Positions 22,474-31,812 of a DNA stretch of 64,000 nt are shown in pieces. The notes under the pieces were generated by a model. That model searched no databases. It was not told where the DNA came from and saw only the letters and a program-made list of their open reading frames with translations. Source of the DNA: Fretibacterium fastidiosum (GTDB taxonomy: Bacteria > Synergistota > Synergistia > Synergistales > Aminobacteriaceae); NCBI RefSeq assembly GCF_964642095.1, contig NZ_OZ209244.1, positions 62,001 through 126,000 of the forward strand. Direction: 5' to 3'. Position 1 is the first letter of the stretch, and every line of letters begins with the position of its first letter. The translations under genes and the position numbers were made by a program.

Positions 22474-22863
22474 CTATTTTCCGTCCTCAGCGGCACCCAG
22501 CTTCTTCAGGGACTCGACGCGCTCCCTCTGCATCGCGAGCTGAGACTCAAGCGACGCAAGCTGAGCCTCCTCCGCCTTCAACAGCTGGCTTGACCGATTC
22601 TCGTATGCCTCGGACATCAGCTTGAGGGCATTCAACTCGCTGCGAATGGCCTCAACGTCCGGAAGGGCGTCCTTCTCCAGCTTGGACAGACGGGCCTCGA
22701 TCTTCGTGAACTCCTCCTTCAAGGCATCAACCCGGGGCGTGAACTTGTTCTGCAGGAGCGTCCACATGACGTTCAGGATGACGAGGACCACCGCGGCCCC
22801 AATGAGGATGAGCTTCTTCTTGTTTGCAGGAGCCGAAACCTTCTTCGCAGGCTGATCGCTCAT
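22474..22863 (-). CDS. Small membrane-anchored coiled-coil protein, function unknown
   Basis: The 129-residue protein starts MSDQPAKKVSAPANKKK, has one transmembrane helix (about residues 19-35: LILIGAAVVLVILNVMW) and then about 85 residues of charged heptad-like sequence such as IEARLSKLEKDALPDVEA, so a coiled coil. The ATG at 22863 has GGAGG upstream; a longer frame starts at 22899 without a site. The topology suggests a cytoplasmic N-terminus and an outer coiled coil. It is paired with a response regulator and may be a scaffold or sensor, but no family is recognised. Confidence 0.65.
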   Translation of the reverse strand: MSDQPAKKVSAPANKKKLILIGAAVVLVILNVMWTLLQNKFTPRVDALKEEFTKIEARLSKLEKDALPDVEAIRSELNALKLMSEAYENRSSQLLKAEEAQLASLESQLAMQRERVESLKKLGAAEDGK

Positions 22864-23215
22864 AACATAAAACCTCCGTTTCCTTGATGGAAAAAACACA
22901 AGACCTCGTGGTTGCCCCTGAGGCCTTTAATGACAAAAAGACAACACCATTAAGACAATCGAAAGCGCGAGGGAGAAGGGCTCGTCCGGACATCTTATTT
23001 TAGACCCCACGGCCTTTACATTGCCCGTCCCCTGCCGCACGGCCTGTCGCCTGAAGGCTCCGCCACAGTTTCGGCCCCCATGCGAAGGGCGGGCCCTTCG
23101 CCCTCCCGTCCGCTGAAAATCAAGCTCCCTGAACGAAAGTATTGTACCACAAAAGAAAGTGCCGTTCATCCCCGTTGGCGAAGACGAGCGTGACCGCAGG
23201 GAGGTTGGCGAACGT

Positions 23216-23241
23216 TAAAAAAGCGGCCCGTCGGGGCCGCT
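23216..23241 (-). terminator. Terminator after rplL
   Basis: Stem AGCGGCCC with GGGCCGCT (23222..23241) is followed on the minus strand by T6 (23216..23221), 11 bp after the rplL stop. It closes the ribosomal protein cluster here, where many bacteria continue into rpoB. Confidence 0.88.
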
Positions 23242-23251
23242 TGCTCAATCG

Positions 23252-23635
23252 TTACTTCAGCTCCACGTCGGCGCCGGCCTCAGCAAGTTTCTTCTTCAGC
23301 TCCTCGGCCTCCTCCTTGGAGACGCCCTCCTTGATGGGCTTCGGCGGGTTGTCCACCAGCTCCTTTGCTTCCTTCAGGCCAAGGCCCGTGATCTCGCGGA
23401 CCACCTTGATGACGGCGATCTTGTTGGAGCCAGGCCCCTTGTAGACCACGTCGAACTCCGTCTTCTCCTCGCCCGCTGCGGCACCGGCGCCCGCTGCGGC
23501 ACCGGGCATGGCCATCATGGCCACCGGAGCGGCGGAGGCGGACACGCCGAACTTTTCCTCGAGAGCCTTCACCAGCTCGGAAAGCTCGAGAACGGACATC
23601 TCCTCAATCGCCTTGATCAGTTCCTCGTGAGTCAT
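23252..23635 (-). CDS. rplL: 50S ribosomal protein L7/L12
   Basis: The 127-residue stalk protein has the N-terminal dimerisation segment (IEEMSVLELSELVKALEEKF), an alanine/glycine-rich hinge (about residues 38-55) and the C-terminal factor-binding domain (KIAVIKVVREITGLGLKEAK). AGGAGG precedes the ATG. It follows rplJ after 95 bp and is followed by a terminator rather than rpoB. Confidence 0.96.
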   Translation of the reverse strand: MTHEELIKAIEEMSVLELSELVKALEEKFGVSASAAPVAMMAMPGAAAGAGAAAGEEKTEFDVVYKGPGSNKIAVIKVVREITGLGLKEAKELVDNPPKPIKEGVSKEEAEELKKKLAEAGADVELK

Positions 23636-23730
23636 AAAACGTTACCTCCTGAAATTTAATGTTCAAAATGACAAAACACGTCAACGCATCAAACAAACGG
23701 CTTGGTCGACTTCCTCCGCAGAAGGTCCGT

Positions 23731-24261
23731 CTAGGCGGCGTCCTTCTTGTCGCGAATCTGGGCAAGGCACGTGACCAGGCCACGCACCGTGCCGGAGAGC
23801 ACGTTGACCAGGCCGGAGATGGGCGCCGCGATCGTGCGCACCACCTGGCCGATCAGGACGTCCTTCGACGGCAGGTCCGCCAGCGCGTGAAGCTGCTGGA
23901 GGTCCAACACCGTGCTTCCCAGCATGCCGCCCTTCAGGACGAAGGCCTTCTGGGTCTTGTCCGTGGCGCACTCCTTCAGCACCTTGGCCACACTCACGGG
24001 GTCGCCATAGGAAAGGGTAAAGATGTTCGGCCCCTTGGTGAGGTCCTCCGGAAGCTCCGGAAGCCCCGCCTCTTTGATGGCGATGGAAAAGAGGGTGTTC
24101 TTCGCGACCTTCATCTCCCCTCCCGCCGCGCGGACGCGGGCGCGAAGGGCCGTGCTGGCCGCCACCGTCATGCCGCGGTACTCGGCCACGAAGATCGCGT
24201 TCGAGCGTTCGAGCTTCTCCTTCAGGTCGGCCACCAACTCGTATTTAACCGATGCAGGCAT
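23731..24261 (-). CDS. rplJ: 50S ribosomal protein L10
   Basis: The 176-residue protein anchors the L7/L12 stalk. EYRGMTVAASTALRARVRAAG and VAKNTLFSIAIKEAGLPE are typical of the L10 RNA-binding N-domain, and the C-terminal helix that binds L7/L12 follows. GGAGGAGGTG precedes the ATG. Its 285 bp leader carries an attenuator-like terminator. Confidence 0.95.
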   Translation of the reverse strand: MPASVKYELVADLKEKLERSNAIFVAEYRGMTVAASTALRARVRAAGGEMKVAKNTLFSIAIKEAGLPELPEDLTKGPNIFTLSYGDPVSVAKVLKECATDKTQKAFVLKGGMLGSTVLDLQQLHALADLPSKDVLIGQVVRTIAAPISGLVNVLSGTVRGLVTCLAQIRDKKDAA

Positions 24262-24546
24262 ATTGTTTCACCTCCTCCAACGTTGATCTCTTTTAAAACT
24301 TCCGTATCAATTCAGCCTCACCTGCAGAGCTCAAGTCATCGAGGCCATCGAGCAAATCAAGCAAAAAAAGGCTCCCCGGCGGCGGGGAGCCCTCTTAATA
24401 GAACAGAATGGGGTCAAGCCCTGCACGGGCTCACGCACCTTCCATTCCCCGGCACCTCGGCAGGCATGGCATTGAGCCCCGAGGGGCGCCTGCGGTCTAC
24501 AACATCAGGGAGTCTTTATCAATCTTCAGCTGTCGAAGGGACGCGA
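24262..24546 (-). promoter_or_regulatory. rplJ (L10) mRNA leader with internal terminator/attenuator
   Basis: Between rplA and rplJ lie 285 bp without a gene. On the minus strand an intrinsic terminator sits at 24363..24391 (stem GGCTCCCCGCC with its complement, then T7), about 100 bp before the rplJ start. Upstream lie several GC stems. In other bacteria the L10-L12 complex binds this leader and controls readthrough; that role here is inferred from position and structure. Confidence 0.7.
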
Positions 24547-25251
24547 TCAGGCGCTGACCTCCCGCTGGACGTCCAGTGGGTCCACCGCGATCCCCGGTCC
24601 CATGGTGGGGGCGATCGTGACGCTCTTCACGTAGGTTCCCTTCACGGAGGCGGGACGGGCCTTATAGATCGCCTGCAGGATGGCCTTCGCGTTTTCAAAG
24701 AGCTGATCCACCGTGAACTCCCGCCGCCCGATGGCGTTGTGGGTGATGCCGGCCTTATCGACGCGAAACTCAACGCGGCCCGCCTTGATCTCACTGATGG
24801 CGTTCGTCAGGTCAAAGGTCACCGTTCCCGTCTTGGCGCTGGGCATCATGCCGCGGGGGCCAAGGACCTTGCCGAGCCGCCCGACGGACTTCATCATGTC
24901 CGGCGTGGCGATAACCGCGTCGAACTCCAGCCATCCGCCCGAAATCTTCTGCACCAGGTCCTCGCCGCCCACGATGTCGGCGCCTGCGTCCTGAGCTTCC
25001 TTCTGCTTCTCGCCCGCTGCCAGCACCAGAACCCTCCTAGTGACGCCGGTGCCGTGGGGCAGGCCAACCGTGCTGCGGACCTGCTGATCCGCGTGGCGCG
25101 GGTCAACGCCCAGACGGACGTGGACCTCCAGGCTCTCGTTGAACTTCGCCGTGGCGATCTGCTTGTAAAGCTCCACCGCCTCACGCAGCCCATAGAGCTT
25201 CCCCAGCTCGACCTTCTCGGCGGCCGCCCGATATCGCTTGCTGTGCTTCAT
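24547..25251 (-). CDS. rplA: 50S ribosomal protein L1
   Basis: The 234-residue L1-stalk protein reads MKHSKRYRAAAEKVELGKLY, with VRLGVDPRHADQQVRSTV, GRLGKVLGPRGMMPSAKTGT and the C-terminal VTIAPTMGPGIAVD. The ATG at 25251 has AGGAGG upstream; the frame extends to 25302 without a site. It follows rplK after 112 bp, part of which is repeat-derived. Confidence 0.96.
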   Translation of the reverse strand: MKHSKRYRAAAEKVELGKLYGLREAVELYKQIATAKFNESLEVHVRLGVDPRHADQQVRSTVGLPHGTGVTRRVLVLAAGEKQKEAQDAGADIVGGEDLVQKISGGWLEFDAVIATPDMMKSVGRLGKVLGPRGMMPSAKTGTVTFDLTNAISEIKAGRVEFRVDKAGITHNAIGRREFTVDQLFENAKAILQAIYKARPASVKGTYVKSVTIAPTMGPGIAVDPLDVQREVSA

Positions 25252-25315
25252 CTCAAAAAACCTCCTGTGGTCGATCGCGAATCCCAAAGGACTCTGCCAC
25301 AAAGATCAATTCGCT

Positions 25316-25372
25316 CCCACCTGGGGAGCCTTCCGGCAGCCATTCACTGGCGTTCACGGGCCATCAGTCCCT
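25316..25372. repeat. Fragment of family A repeat at the rplK 3' end
   Basis: The stretch from CCACCTGGGGAGCCTTCCGG through GGCGTTCACGGGCCATCAGT to the rplK stop matches, with a few changes, the unit seen in family A copies 2 and 4. It lies between rplK and rplA and overlaps the last codons of rplK. No terminal inverted repeats are left. Confidence 0.65.
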
Positions 25373-25789
25373 CACTTCGAGCCCCATGGAGCGGGCCGTG
25401 CCTTCGATCATACGCATCGCCGCCTCGACGTCGTTCGCGTTGAGGTCCCTCTGCTTGTACTCCGCGATCTCGCGCACCTTGGCGCGGGATACGGAGCCCA
25501 CCTTCGTCTTGTTGGGAACGCCCGACCCCGACTCAACGCCGGCGGCCTTCTTCAGGAGGACCGCCGCAGGCGGCGTCTTAAGCTCAAAGGTGAAGCTGCG
25601 GTCGGCGTAGACGGTGATCACTGCCGGAATGATCAGGCCCGCCTGATCGGAGGTCTTTGCGTTGAACTGCTTGCAGAACTCCATGATGTTGACGCCGTGC
25701 TGTCCCAGCGCGGGGCCCACGGGAGGAGCCGGCGTCGCCTTTCCGGCAGGCAACTGCAACTTGATCTGCCCTACGACCTTCTTAGCCAT
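25364..25789 (-). CDS. rplK: 50S ribosomal protein L11
   Basis: The 141-residue protein binds the GTPase-associated centre of 23S rRNA. KLQLPAGKATPAPPVGPALG, the FELKTPPAAVLLKKAAG segment and the C-terminal IEGTARSMGLEV are classical. The last residues (VRD) and the stop overlap a family A repeat fragment. It follows nusG after 86 bp. Confidence 0.96.
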   Translation of the reverse strand: MAKKVVGQIKLQLPAGKATPAPPVGPALGQHGVNIMEFCKQFNAKTSDQAGLIIPAVITVYADRSFTFELKTPPAAVLLKKAAGVESGSGVPNKTKVGSVSRAKVREIAEYKQRDLNANDVEAAMRMIEGTARSMGLEVRD

Positions 25790-25875
25790 GAAATAAAAAT
25801 CCCCTCTCTAAAAACAAAACGTGACGTTTATCTTCACCGCCCGGCTCTCTACCTCACGAGAACTCCAAGCGGCGT

Positions 25876-26415
25876 TCAGCAAATTTTTTCGAGAAGGCGA
25901 TAGTCGGCCTCCGTCACCGTCTCCCGACCAAGGATGTTCACGGTGAACTTGACCTTTCCCTTCTCGGAGTTGATCTCAACGACGGGCCCCGTCTGCCCCG
26001 CCATGGGGCCGCTCTTGACGGTGACCGTATCTCCAGGCTTCAGGGCGATCTCCACCTTGGGGCGGTCCTTCTCCAGGATCGACATGAGCCGGGTCACCTC
26101 GTCCTCCGAGAGGGGGATGGGATGCGTCCCCGCCCCCACGAAGCCCGTCACCCCCGGTGTGTGCCGCACCACGTGCCAGGACTGTTCGTCCAGGATCATC
26201 TCGACCAACACGTAGCTGGGGTAGAGCTTTCTCGTGACCTTGCGGCTCTTTCCGTCCTTCACAACGACGCGATCCTCTATGGGCACGAGCACGTTAAAGA
26301 TGCCCTCCTTCATGCCCATCGTGGCGATACGCTGTTCAAGGTCGGCCTTCACTCGATTCTCATAGCCCGAATAGGTTTGAACAACATACCATCGGCGTTC
26401 GCCGCGCTGCGTCAT
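25876..26415 (-). CDS. nusG: Transcription elongation/antitermination factor NusG
   Basis: The 179-residue protein couples RNA polymerase to Rho and the ribosome. The NGN domain begins RRWYVVQTYSGYENRVKADL and contains KLYPSYVLVEM and VRHTPGVTGFVG. The KOW domain is KPGDTVTVKSGPMAGQTGPV. An ATG (26415) directly follows a GTG (26418); I take the ATG. secE precedes it by 61 bp. Confidence 0.95.
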   Translation of the reverse strand: MTQRGERRWYVVQTYSGYENRVKADLEQRIATMGMKEGIFNVLVPIEDRVVVKDGKSRKVTRKLYPSYVLVEMILDEQSWHVVRHTPGVTGFVGAGTHPIPLSEDEVTRLMSILEKDRPKVEIALKPGDTVTVKSGPMAGQTGPVVEINSEKGKVKFTVNILGRETVTEADYRLLEKIC

Positions 26416-26476
26416 CACAAAGGCCCCCTAGCGCCTGCAAAGAACCTGCAAAAAATAAAAGAAGGCCTCCGGCCAC

Positions 26477-26680
26477 CTATCCCAGCATGCCGGAGAAAGC
26501 CCACGTGAGTAAAAAATCGATGAGCCCCAGGTAGAGAGAGACCCCCAAAGTAAAGACAATGACGATCAGCGTCCAATACCAAACCTGTTTTTTGGTGGGC
26601 CACGTGACCTTCTTCAGCTCCGCCCGGACCTCGCGCAAAAAAGCGACGCCCGGTATGGAATTCACGGCCTCTTTAGTCAT
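26477..26680 (-). CDS. secE: Preprotein translocase subunit SecE
   Basis: The 67-residue short SecE has the amphipathic FLREVRAELKKVTWPTKKQV and a single C-terminal transmembrane helix (WTLIVIVFTLGVSLYLGLID). With SecY it forms the protein-conducting channel. The ATG at 26680 has AGGAGG upstream; the longer frame runs into the tRNA-Trp gene. secE-nusG adjacency is nearly universal. Confidence 0.95.
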   Translation of the reverse strand: MTKEAVNSIPGVAFLREVRAELKKVTWPTKKQVWYWTLIVIVFTLGVSLYLGLIDFLLTWAFSGMLG

Positions 26681-26725
26681 ATACGCCCCTCCTGAGGGCA
26701 TCACAAAAAGACACCCATAATAAAA

Positions 26726-26801
26726 TGGCAGGCCCGGCAAGACTCGAACTTGCAACCCCTGGTTTTGGAGACCAGTGCTCTACCAATTGAGCTACGGACC
26801 T
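26726..26801 (-). tRNA. tRNA-Trp (CCA anticodon)
   Basis: The 76 nt cloverleaf begins AGGTCCGTAGCTCAATTGGT, has anticodon loop CTCCAAA (anticodon CCA) in stem CTGGT/ACCAG, T-loop TTCGAGT and an encoded 3' CCA. It lies inside the tuf-rpmG-secE transcript. Confidence 0.96.
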
Positions 26802-26882
26802 ACGCTGAAAACAACGCTAGGTATTTTACAACACCCCTGCAAGTTATGCAAGGCGTCAGGCGCGAAGCGCCGCCTCCGTCGC

Positions 26883-27032
26883 CTACTTCGACTCCTTGTG
26901 CAGGACGGAGGCGTTGCACCACTTGCAGAACTTCTTGATCTCAAGCTTCTTCGACTGCTTCTTCTTGTTCACCGTCGTGGTGTAGTTGCGCCTCTTGCAC
27001 TGCGTGCAGGTCAGTCCGATGATATCCGCCAT
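26883..27032 (-). CDS. rpmG: 50S ribosomal protein L33, zinc-binding form
   Basis: A 49-residue protein is encoded: MADIIGLTCTQCKRRNYTTT, then a lysine-rich stretch, KFCKWCN and a short tail. The two CxxC pairs mark the zinc-dependent (C+) L33. The ATG at 27032 is preceded by AAGGAGAGG. It lies between tuf and tRNA-Trp, a usual position upstream of secE. Confidence 0.92.
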   Translation of the reverse strand: MADIIGLTCTQCKRRNYTTTVNKKKQSKKLEIKKFCKWCNASVLHKESK

Positions 27033-27072
27033 GGCTAAAACCTCTCCTTAAATTTTAAGATCGCACTCCAAC

Positions 27073-27098
27073 GGCGGCCGGAGCGCACTCCGGCCGCC
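27073..27098 (-). terminator. Hairpin after tuf, probably partial terminator or processing site
   Basis: An 11 bp perfect stem (GGCGGCCGGAG with CTCCGGCCGCC, loop of four) lies 12 bp after the tuf stop on the minus strand. No T-run follows, so it more likely protects the tuf mRNA end or reduces readthrough into rpmG than ends transcription. Confidence 0.5.
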
Positions 27099-27109
27099 CG
27101 GAAATTCAG

Positions 27110-28312
<1,203 letters not shown>

Positions 28313-28506
28313 CTCCGATTCCTCCCCAAAAGTGCTCGTCTTCCGTCATCAGGGGGTTCGGCACCGGATGCTACGCTCAAGCGACAGCGACGCGCCCCCA
28401 ACCGTCCGGACATTGTAGCAAAGAAACGCCACATATCCCACACAAAAACGCCCGAAAGAAGCAAAAAGTCCGAAAGAAAAAACTCTTCCGGACTTCGCTC
28501 GCATCA

Positions 28507-28582
28507 TGGAGCCGACTCCCGGACTCGAACCGGGGACCCCATCCTTACCATGGATGTGCTCTACCTGCTGAGCTAAGTCGGC
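28507..28582 (-). tRNA. tRNA-Thr (GGT anticodon)
   Basis: The 76 nt cloverleaf begins GCCGACTTAGCTCAGCAGGT, with anticodon loop ATGGTAA (GGT) in stem CATCC/GGATG, T-loop TTCGAGT and encoded CCA. It is the third of three tRNA genes before tuf. Confidence 0.95.
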
Positions 28583-28589
28583 ACAGATA

Positions 28590-28675
28590 TGGTGGTGGAA
28601 GTTGGATTTGAACCAACGTAGGCTCTCGCCGACAGATTTACAGTCTGTTGCCATTGACCGCTCGGCCATTCCACC
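28590..28675 (-). tRNA. tRNA-Tyr (GTA anticodon)
   Basis: The 86 nt class II tRNA has a long variable arm, acceptor GGTGGAA/TTCCACC, anticodon loop CTGTAAA (GTA) and encoded CCA. It lies 7 bp upstream of tRNA-Thr(GGT). Confidence 0.95.
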
Positions 28676-28693
28676 ACTTCGTACTGGTTTGAC

Positions 28694-28769
28694 TGGAGCC
28701 GGAGGCAGGATTCGAACCTGTGACCTGCTGATTACAAGTCAGCCGCTCTACCAACTGAGCTACACCGGC
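28694..28769 (-). tRNA. tRNA-Thr (TGT anticodon)
   Basis: The 76 nt cloverleaf begins GCCGGTGTAGCTCAGTTGGT, with anticodon loop CTTGTAA (TGT) in stem CTGA/TCAG and encoded CCA. It is the first gene of the tRNA-tuf-rpl transcript. The tRNA-Gly found in the E. coli equivalent cluster is absent. Confidence 0.95.
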
Positions 28770-28822
28770 AAAACGGAAGCCCTGATGAAGAAGCCCCTCA
28801 ATCTCGCACAATACGGTCATGC

Positions 28823-28851
28823 ATTGTACCGTCAGCCCGGCCTTTTGTCAA
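28823..28851 (-). promoter_or_regulatory. Promoter of the tRNA-tuf-secE-rpl transcript
   Basis: TTGACA (28846..28851) and TACAAT (28823..28828) lie on the minus strand with a 17 bp spacer, about 54 bp before the first tRNA. An insertion sequence begins only a few bases upstream of the -35. Confidence 0.85.
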
Positions 28852-28856
28852 GCGAG

Positions 28857-30648
28857 GTGGCCCCGCCCAAATCCACGGGAACGCAAAGCGCGGGCAAAGT
28901 AAAGGGCCAGGCAGAGGAAAAGTTTTAAAAAATGGGCTCTGTACCCCTCCGCTGCCTTCAAATACGGAAATATCTTCCCGTCCTCACAATAACCCCGTCA
29001 GCGTGGGCTCGCACCCACACCCCCTCTCGGCTATTGGCCCAACGTTCTCCTGCTCATTCCAGCGAGATAGCCAATTTCTCAAGCTTCCGGTACGCTCCCA
29101 GAAACCAACTCCCCACAACTCCCCCTTTCACCTGCAGCACCATGCGGCGCGCATGGCGCACCATACGCCCTATGCTCGTGTAAAACAAAAATCGCAGCGT
29201 CCTGGGACGGTAACTCCTCAACGCTTCAGGCAGAAGCAGACGCTTTAACAAACTGTGCAGCGACAGAGACAGCACCGACACATTCCACCAGAACGCGTTC
29301 GACCCAAATCGGTGCGAGATGACGTGCCCGCCGGCCAGGTCCTCCTTCAGGATGCGGTGCACTTCCTCTGACTTGCCGCACCGCTCACGATACCAACGGA
29401 TTACCGCTCCTCCCTCCCAATCCAACAGGTTCGTCACGATACCAAACACCTTGTATACGTGGCCCCCAAGCTCCGTCAGATGCAGCTTCTTCACCTTGGC
29501 GTTCTCAGACTCCAGGTCGTCGATCAGCTCCGGTATGAACAGCTGCCGTGAGTCCTGCAGCTCCTGAGACAGTCGGAGCTTCTTTCCCGATCCCTCCAAC
29601 TCGAATGCCTCGCGAATGGCAAGAAAACGGTACGTCGGACCTTTCTTGTCGATACTCAAAGACTGTGACGCATAGACGACCTCCGCCCATTCCTGGCCGT
29701 TGCCCAAAGGGCGCCAATCCTTCTCACAAACTGCCTCCACCGCCTCCCTGAAATCCCTGTATACAGGACACGAGATCGCAAACTCGATCACCCCGAAACG
29801 CGCATCCTGACCCTCCGCCAGATAGCGCAAAAGACGCGTCTGGTAACCCGCACTGTCCGAACGGTACCTCACCTTCCTCACTCCCGCAGGAAGATGCGCC
29901 AATACCCCCTGCAACTGCTCCAGCTGTCCGTGCCCAGGCTTCACATTCCCGTCCCGGTATTCCGTCGCCACAGGCAGGTCGTACTCCGGACAGTACACGT
30001 TCAACGCCTCGTAACTCCGTTTCCCCTGGTAGTTGTACAACGCCCCGCTCGTCTCCGTCTCGATGAACGTCGCGTCCTGGTCCAGCGTCAACTCCTCCTG
30101 CACGGACGCCTCGAACGCGCACCTCAGAAGATGGCGGTGCACCTCCTCAAACCCCCTCAGCGCCTCATTCGATGCCGGGATAAAGGAACGACCATGACCC
30201 CGCTCCCGGTCCTCCGATTCGTTATGAAAACAGCTGGCGTAGTCCCGGGCCGACGTTGGAGATGGAAACGGCAGAGAGACTTTCTTCAGCCCCGCCTGCT
30301 CCTTCAAAAACTTCAGGTGTTCCACGGCTCTGCCGCCGCTGAGGTTCAGCAGGACCATCGACAGAAGCTGCTCGGAGTCCCGGTACCCTTTGTCCTTCCT
30401 GATTCCTATGAAAGTATCGATGATTTCGTCAAGATGGAGCCGATTCCAAAGTTCGATAACGGGGAAAAGGCCGGCAAAAGGGGTGATGTCCTGCATCTTG
30501 TCCGTCGTCTTAACCTCGATTTTTGGTCGTCTGTATGGCATAATGGTCTTCGCACCTCGCAGGTGATGGCTTATTGTTTGGTGACTTAAGCTTAACACTG
30601 TTTTTACAAACAGTCCCTGCAAGGTGCTGTTTTTTTGCCCGCGGGTTG
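28857..30648 (-). mobile_element. IS1380-type insertion sequence (ends approximate)
   Basis: The element holds one transposase gene plus about 200 bp of 3' and 100 bp of 5' flank. Its 3' flank (from GGCCCCGCCCAAATCCACGG) is repeated directly at 30649, where a second, degraded element begins. Exact terminal inverted repeats could not be fixed by eye; GCGGGCAAA occurs near both ends in inverse orientation. It lies directly upstream of the tuf-operon promoter. Confidence 0.75.
29054..30541 (-). CDS. IS1380-family DDE transposase
   Basis: The 495-residue protein starts MPYRRPKIEVKTTDKMQD. It has the first catalytic aspartate in LTLDQDATFIETETSGALYN (about residue 154), then YEALNVYCPEYDLPVATEYR, the second in VRYRSDSAGY, and the glutamate region RERCGKSEEVHRILKEDLAG near the C-terminus, a pattern of the IS1380 (IS4-like) family. 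The frame is intact, so the element may still be active. The frame upstream of the chosen ATG lies outside the conserved region. Confidence 0.85.
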   Translation of the reverse strand: MPYRRPKIEVKTTDKMQDITPFAGLFPVIELWNRLHLDEIIDTFIGIRKDKGYRDSEQLLSMVLLNLSGGRAVEHLKFLKEQAGLKKVSLPFPSPTSARDYASCFHNESEDRERGHGRSFIPASNEALRGFEEVHRHLLRCAFEASVQEELTLDQDATFIETETSGALYNYQGKRSYEALNVYCPEYDLPVATEYRDGNVKPGHGQLEQLQGVLAHLPAGVRKVRYRSDSAGYQTRLLRYLAEGQDARFGVIEFAISCPVYRDFREAVEAVCEKDWRPLGNGQEWAEVVYASQSLSIDKKGPTYRFLAIREAFELEGSGKKLRLSQELQDSRQLFIPELIDDLESENAKVKKLHLTELGGHVYKVFGIVTNLLDWEGGAVIRWYRERCGKSEEVHRILKEDLAGGHVISHRFGSNAFWWNVSVLSLSLHSLLKRLLLPEALRSYRPRTLRFLFYTSIGRMVRHARRMVLQVKGGVVGSWFLGAYRKLEKLAISLE

Positions 30649-30960
30649 GGGCCCCGCCCAAATCCACGGGAACGCAAAGTGCGGGCAAAGTAAAGGGCCA
30701 GGCAGAGGAAAAGTTTTAAAAAATGGGCTGTTCACCCCTCCGCTGCCTTTAAATTACGGAAATATCTTCCCGTTCTCACAATAACCCCGTCAGCGTGGGC
30801 TCGCACCCACACCCCCTCTCGGCTATTGGCCCGGCGCTCTTCTGCTCGTTCCAGCGGTATGGCCAGTTTATCCATGGTCCAGTAACTTGAGCCCAATCCT
30901 GTTGTTACAAAGAGTACCTGCCAGGTATTCTTTTTACTGCGCTTTGAGAAAAGCCGCGAA
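30649..30960 (-). pseudogene. Internally deleted remnant of a second IS1380-type copy
   Basis: About 220 bp match the 3' end of the intact element, including the last transposase codons, with the stop codon changed. This passes directly into about 60 bp resembling the 5' flank of the intact element (CCTGTTGTTACAAAGAG against CTGTTTTTACAAACAG). The middle of the transposase is missing. It is diverged from the intact copy, so it is not a fresh duplication. The rest up to pcp (30961..31151) shows no clear feature. Confidence 0.7.
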
Positions 30961-31151
30961 TAACGGCTTTTGGCATGGTAAAATCTGAGGGCTTCAGAAG
31001 GAGAAGACAATACGGTTGGCATTTCTCAGGCACCCCATCCGTGATTCCTAAAAGGTCGGCGCCTGAGGGCGGCTGTTTCGTCTGCGATATTTTTTCTTTA
31101 TGATGGGACGATCTTATTGGGAAACGGCCTGTCGGGCCTGGAGGCGGGGAG

Positions 31152-31802
31152 ATGCAAAATAAAGTTCTGGTTACGGGATTCGAGCCCTTTGGCGGCGAGC
31201 CGGTCAACCCTGCGGGCGAGGTTCTGAAGCTTCTCGATGGGAAGAGGCTGGAGGGATGTCAAATCGTTACTCAGGAAATCCCAACGGTGCGCTTCCTCTC
31301 GTTGGAGTCGCTTCGATCGGCCGTGACCCGTGAAGACCCGATTGTGGTCATCTCGCTGGGTCAGGCGGGAGGGCGCTCTGAGATCACGCCCGAACGTGTC
31401 GCCATCAACGTCGATGACTTTCGCATCCCGGATAACGGAGGGAATCAGCCGGTGGACGAACCCGTGATCGAGGGCGCTCCCGCGGCTTATTGGTCTACCC
31501 TGCCCATCAAAAGCATGGTGCGGGCAATGCGGGACGCCGGGGTTCCCGCTTCGGTCTCAAACAGCGCGGGGACCTTCGTGTGCAACCACCTTTTTTACGG
31601 TTTGATGCACTTCCTGGCAACGGAGGGAAACGCGCGCCGAGGGGGGTTCGTTCACATCCCCTATATGACGGAGCAGGCCAGGCGCCTGGGAGAAGGAAAC
31701 GGCCTGCCCGTGGCGACGATGGCCCTGGGAATTGAGACCGCGATTCGAGCGGCGCTTACCGTCCGCGAGGACCTCCGGGAGACCGGGGGCCGGCTCCATT
31801 AG
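31152..31802 (+). CDS. pcp: Pyrrolidone-carboxylate (pyroglutamyl) peptidase I
   Basis: The 216-residue cytoplasmic cysteine peptidase (family C15) removes N-terminal pyroglutamate. The N-terminus VLVTGFEPFGGEPVNPAG is typical. The catalytic triad is at the usual numbers: E81 (TPERVAINVDD), C144 (SNSAGTFVCNHLFYG) and H168 (GGFVHIPYM). GGAGGCGGGGAG precedes the ATG. It fits peptide catabolism together with the Opp importers. Confidence 0.95.
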   Translation: MQNKVLVTGFEPFGGEPVNPAGEVLKLLDGKRLEGCQIVTQEIPTVRFLSLESLRSAVTREDPIVVISLGQAGGRSEITPERVAINVDDFRIPDNGGNQPVDEPVIEGAPAAYWSTLPIKSMVRAMRDAGVPASVSNSAGTFVCNHLFYGLMHFLATEGNARRGGFVHIPYMTEQARRLGEGNGLPVATMALGIETAIRAALTVREDLRETGGRLH

Positions 31803-31812
31803 GGCTTGATAT

